A stretch of DNA of 7,829 nt, taken from positions 1 to 7,829 of the forward strand of contig JAUWKW010000056.1 in assembly GCA_030614035.1 (NCBI GenBank), in the 5' to 3' direction. Positions 7,139 to 7,829 of the stretch are shown one piece after another. Made by a program: the position numbers and the translations under genes. The notes under the pieces are model-generated. The model saw only the letters and a program-made list of their open reading frames with translations. It was not told the DNA's origin and ran no database searches. How positions within the stretch are numbered: position 1 is the first letter of the stretch; each line of letters starts with the position of its first letter. This DNA is from Chromatiales bacterium (GTDB taxonomy: Bacteria > Pseudomonadota > Gammaproteobacteria > Steroidobacterales > GCA-2729495).

Positions 7139-7166
7139 ATTATAGCAGGATCCGCCCCTAGTTCAA
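7139..7166 (-). promoter_or_regulatory. Predicted sigma-70 promoter for rplC and downstream genes
   Basis: The transcribed strand reads TTGAAC (7161-7166), a 16-nt spacer, then TATAAT (7139-7144), a perfect -10 box with TGC directly before it, giving an extended -10. The -35 matches consensus at four of six bases. The -35 is formed by the last two sense codons of rpsJ and the spacer includes its TAG stop. Start of transcription would fall near 7130-7133. No comparable promoter was seen between tuf and rpsJ. Confidence 0.65.
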
Positions 7167-7472
7167 TTTAATCTGGACGTCGACTCCGGCCGGCAACTCC
7201 AGCTTCATCAAGGCATCCACGGTCTTATCCGTGGGCTGCAGGATGTCCATTAGCCGCTTGTGGGTCCTGATCTCATACTGGTCCCGGGCGTCGTTGTTGA
7301 CATGCGGCGAAATCAGCACCGTGAAGCGCTCCATCTTGGTCGGCAGCGGCACCGGGCCACGGACCTGGGCGCCCGTTCGCTTGGCCGTTTCGACGATTTC
7401 ACGCGCTGAGGTGTCGATCAGCTTATGATCGAAGGCCTTGAGTCTGATCCTAATGTTCTGATTTGTCGCCAT
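7158..7472 (-). CDS. rpsJ: 30S ribosomal protein S10 (NusE)
   Basis: S10 belongs to the 30S head and also acts, as NusE with NusB, in antitermination of rRNA transcription. The product is 104 residues (E. coli 103). It opens [20 protein letters not shown], contains [20 protein letters not shown], the loop region [20 protein letters not shown], and ends [10 protein letters not shown]. The ATG at 7470-7472 has AGGA only four bases upstream and a GGAG a little further. It is separated from tuf by 225 nt of hairpin-rich spacer and from rplC by 240 nt, so it looks isolated from its usual partners and may be co-transcribed with tuf. It ends in TAG, which lies inside the predicted rplC promoter. Confidence 0.98.
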   Translation of the reverse strand: MATNQNIRIRLKAFDHKLIDTSAREIVETAKRTGAQVRGPVPLPTKMERFTVLISPHVNNDARDQYEIRTHKRLMDILQPTDKTVDALMKLELPAGVDVQIKLN

Positions 7473-7697
7473 ATTTTCCTACTGCTCCGATCCTGCCTGC
7501 TTTGCCTAAGCCTCTAAATCTATCTTGCGGTCTCCCCCGGAGGGGCCGCACGCTTAATCTCGCTGTGCCATCCCTGGCGCCGCTCGAATCGGCGTCCACT
7601 CGCCGGGCGTCCATGCCCGGGTTCGTTCCCGACGACGCTCACGGCCCCTCCGGGCCGTCCCGCTGCGGGCGACCGCGGGCATCCGCGCCCGGTGCTG
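7473..7697 (-). repeat. GC-rich tuf-rpsJ spacer built of short hairpins with GGA loops
   Basis: No credible gene is seen in this 225-nt spacer. On the transcribed strand it forms a series of short stems: 7641-7658 (7 bp, loop GGAG), 7603-7620 (6 bp, loop ATGGAC), 7590-7605 (5 bp, loop AGTGGA, sharing bases with the previous one), 7567-7578 (4 bp, loop GGGA) and 7677-7690 (4 bp, loop GCGGAT). Each of these five loops contains GGA. A sixth stem at 7659-7669 (4 bp) does not. A 13-bp inverted repeat (7536-7548 with 7642-7654) could enclose several of them. There is no T-run typical of a terminator and no clear promoter; the 60 nt nearest rpsJ are AT-richer and hold its Shine-Dalgarno. Confidence 0.6.
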
Positions 7698-7829
7698 CTA
7701 TTCAATAATCTTGGCCACCACGCCGGCGCCAACCGTCCGGCCACCTTCGCGGATCGCAAACCGCAATCCGTCTTCCATCGCAATCGGTGCGATCAACTCC
7801 ACCTTCATCTGGATGTTGTCGCCCGGCAT
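7698..7829 (-). CDS. tuf: Elongation factor Tu, C-terminal end only
   Basis: EF-Tu is the GTPase that carries aminoacyl-tRNA to the ribosomal A site. Only the last 43 codons plus the stop are present; the gene continues beyond the window edge. The visible part, starting [20 protein letters not shown] and continuing [18 protein letters not shown], is the end of beta-barrel domain 3, nearly identical to the E. coli protein, and it finishes AKIIE and TAG. The GTPase domain lies outside, so its integrity cannot be judged. Its place directly before rpsJ is the str-to-S10 junction found in many proteobacteria. Whether the genome has a second tuf copy is not visible. Confidence 0.97.
   Translation of the reverse strand: MPGDNIQMKVELIAPIAMEDGLRFAIREGGRTVGAGVVAKIIE

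Noticed and set aside
7533..7545. CCCC-GGA-GGGG hairpin near rpsJ as a tuf terminator
   Set aside because: The stem is only 4 bp on its own and no T-run follows on the transcribed strand; its bases fit the long-range 13-bp inverted repeat better.
7520..7783. 87-codon minus-strand open frame over the tuf end and the GC-rich spacer
   Set aside because: It overlaps tuf in another frame; Gly/Arg/Pro-rich composition is that of random GC-rich DNA, and no start signal or homology is recognisable.

Overview
The window is one continuous, co-directional block of translation genes, all read on the minus strand (from high to low coordinates). It holds the 3' end of tuf, then the classic bacterial S10 cluster (rpsJ, rplC, rplD, rplW, rplB, rpsS, rplV, rpsC, rplP, rpmC, rpsQ), and the first part of the spc cluster (rplN, rplX, rplE, rpsN, rpsH, and the start of rplF). 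All 18 genes are recognisable by close similarity to remembered Escherichia coli proteins. The 16 complete ones appear intact, with near-usual lengths. No plus-strand gene is supported.

The protein sequences, the gene order, the zinc-free (cysteine-poor) S14 and the tuf-rpsJ adjacency suggest a gammaproteobacterium of moderate GC content. The exact lineage cannot be told from this window.

Layout from upstream to downstream on the transcribed strand: (1) tuf end, 7698-7829; (2) a GC-rich 225-nt spacer, 7473-7697, made of a string of short hairpins, most with GGA in the loop of the transcribed strand; (3) rpsJ; (4) an unusually long 240-nt rpsJ-rplC spacer, 6918-7157, with an extended -10 promoter overlapping the rpsJ stop, a 12-bp hairpin, and a 21-position imperfect hairpin ending in a T-run; (5) rplC to rpmC and rpsQ, tightly packed with three 4-nt ATGA overlaps and several stop codons merged with the next Shine-Dalgarno; (6) rplN to rplF with short spacers.

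The products are two 50S/30S sets made in parallel: tunnel and early-assembly 50S proteins (L2, L3, L4, L22, L23, L24, L29), the mRNA-entry and head proteins of the 30S (S3, S10, S14, S19), 5S rRNA contact (L5), and subunit-interface or tRNA-site proteins (L14, L16). EF-Tu delivers aminoacyl-tRNA to the finished ribosome.

The genes themselves are ordinary. What deserves a second look is the regulation and spacer content: the promoter plus terminator-like leader placed after rpsJ instead of before it, the GGA-hairpin string after tuf, and a strong use of TAG stops (9 of 17 visible) in genes expected to be highly expressed. I see no CRISPR array, tRNA, rRNA, insertion sequence with a transposase gene, or novel protein system here.
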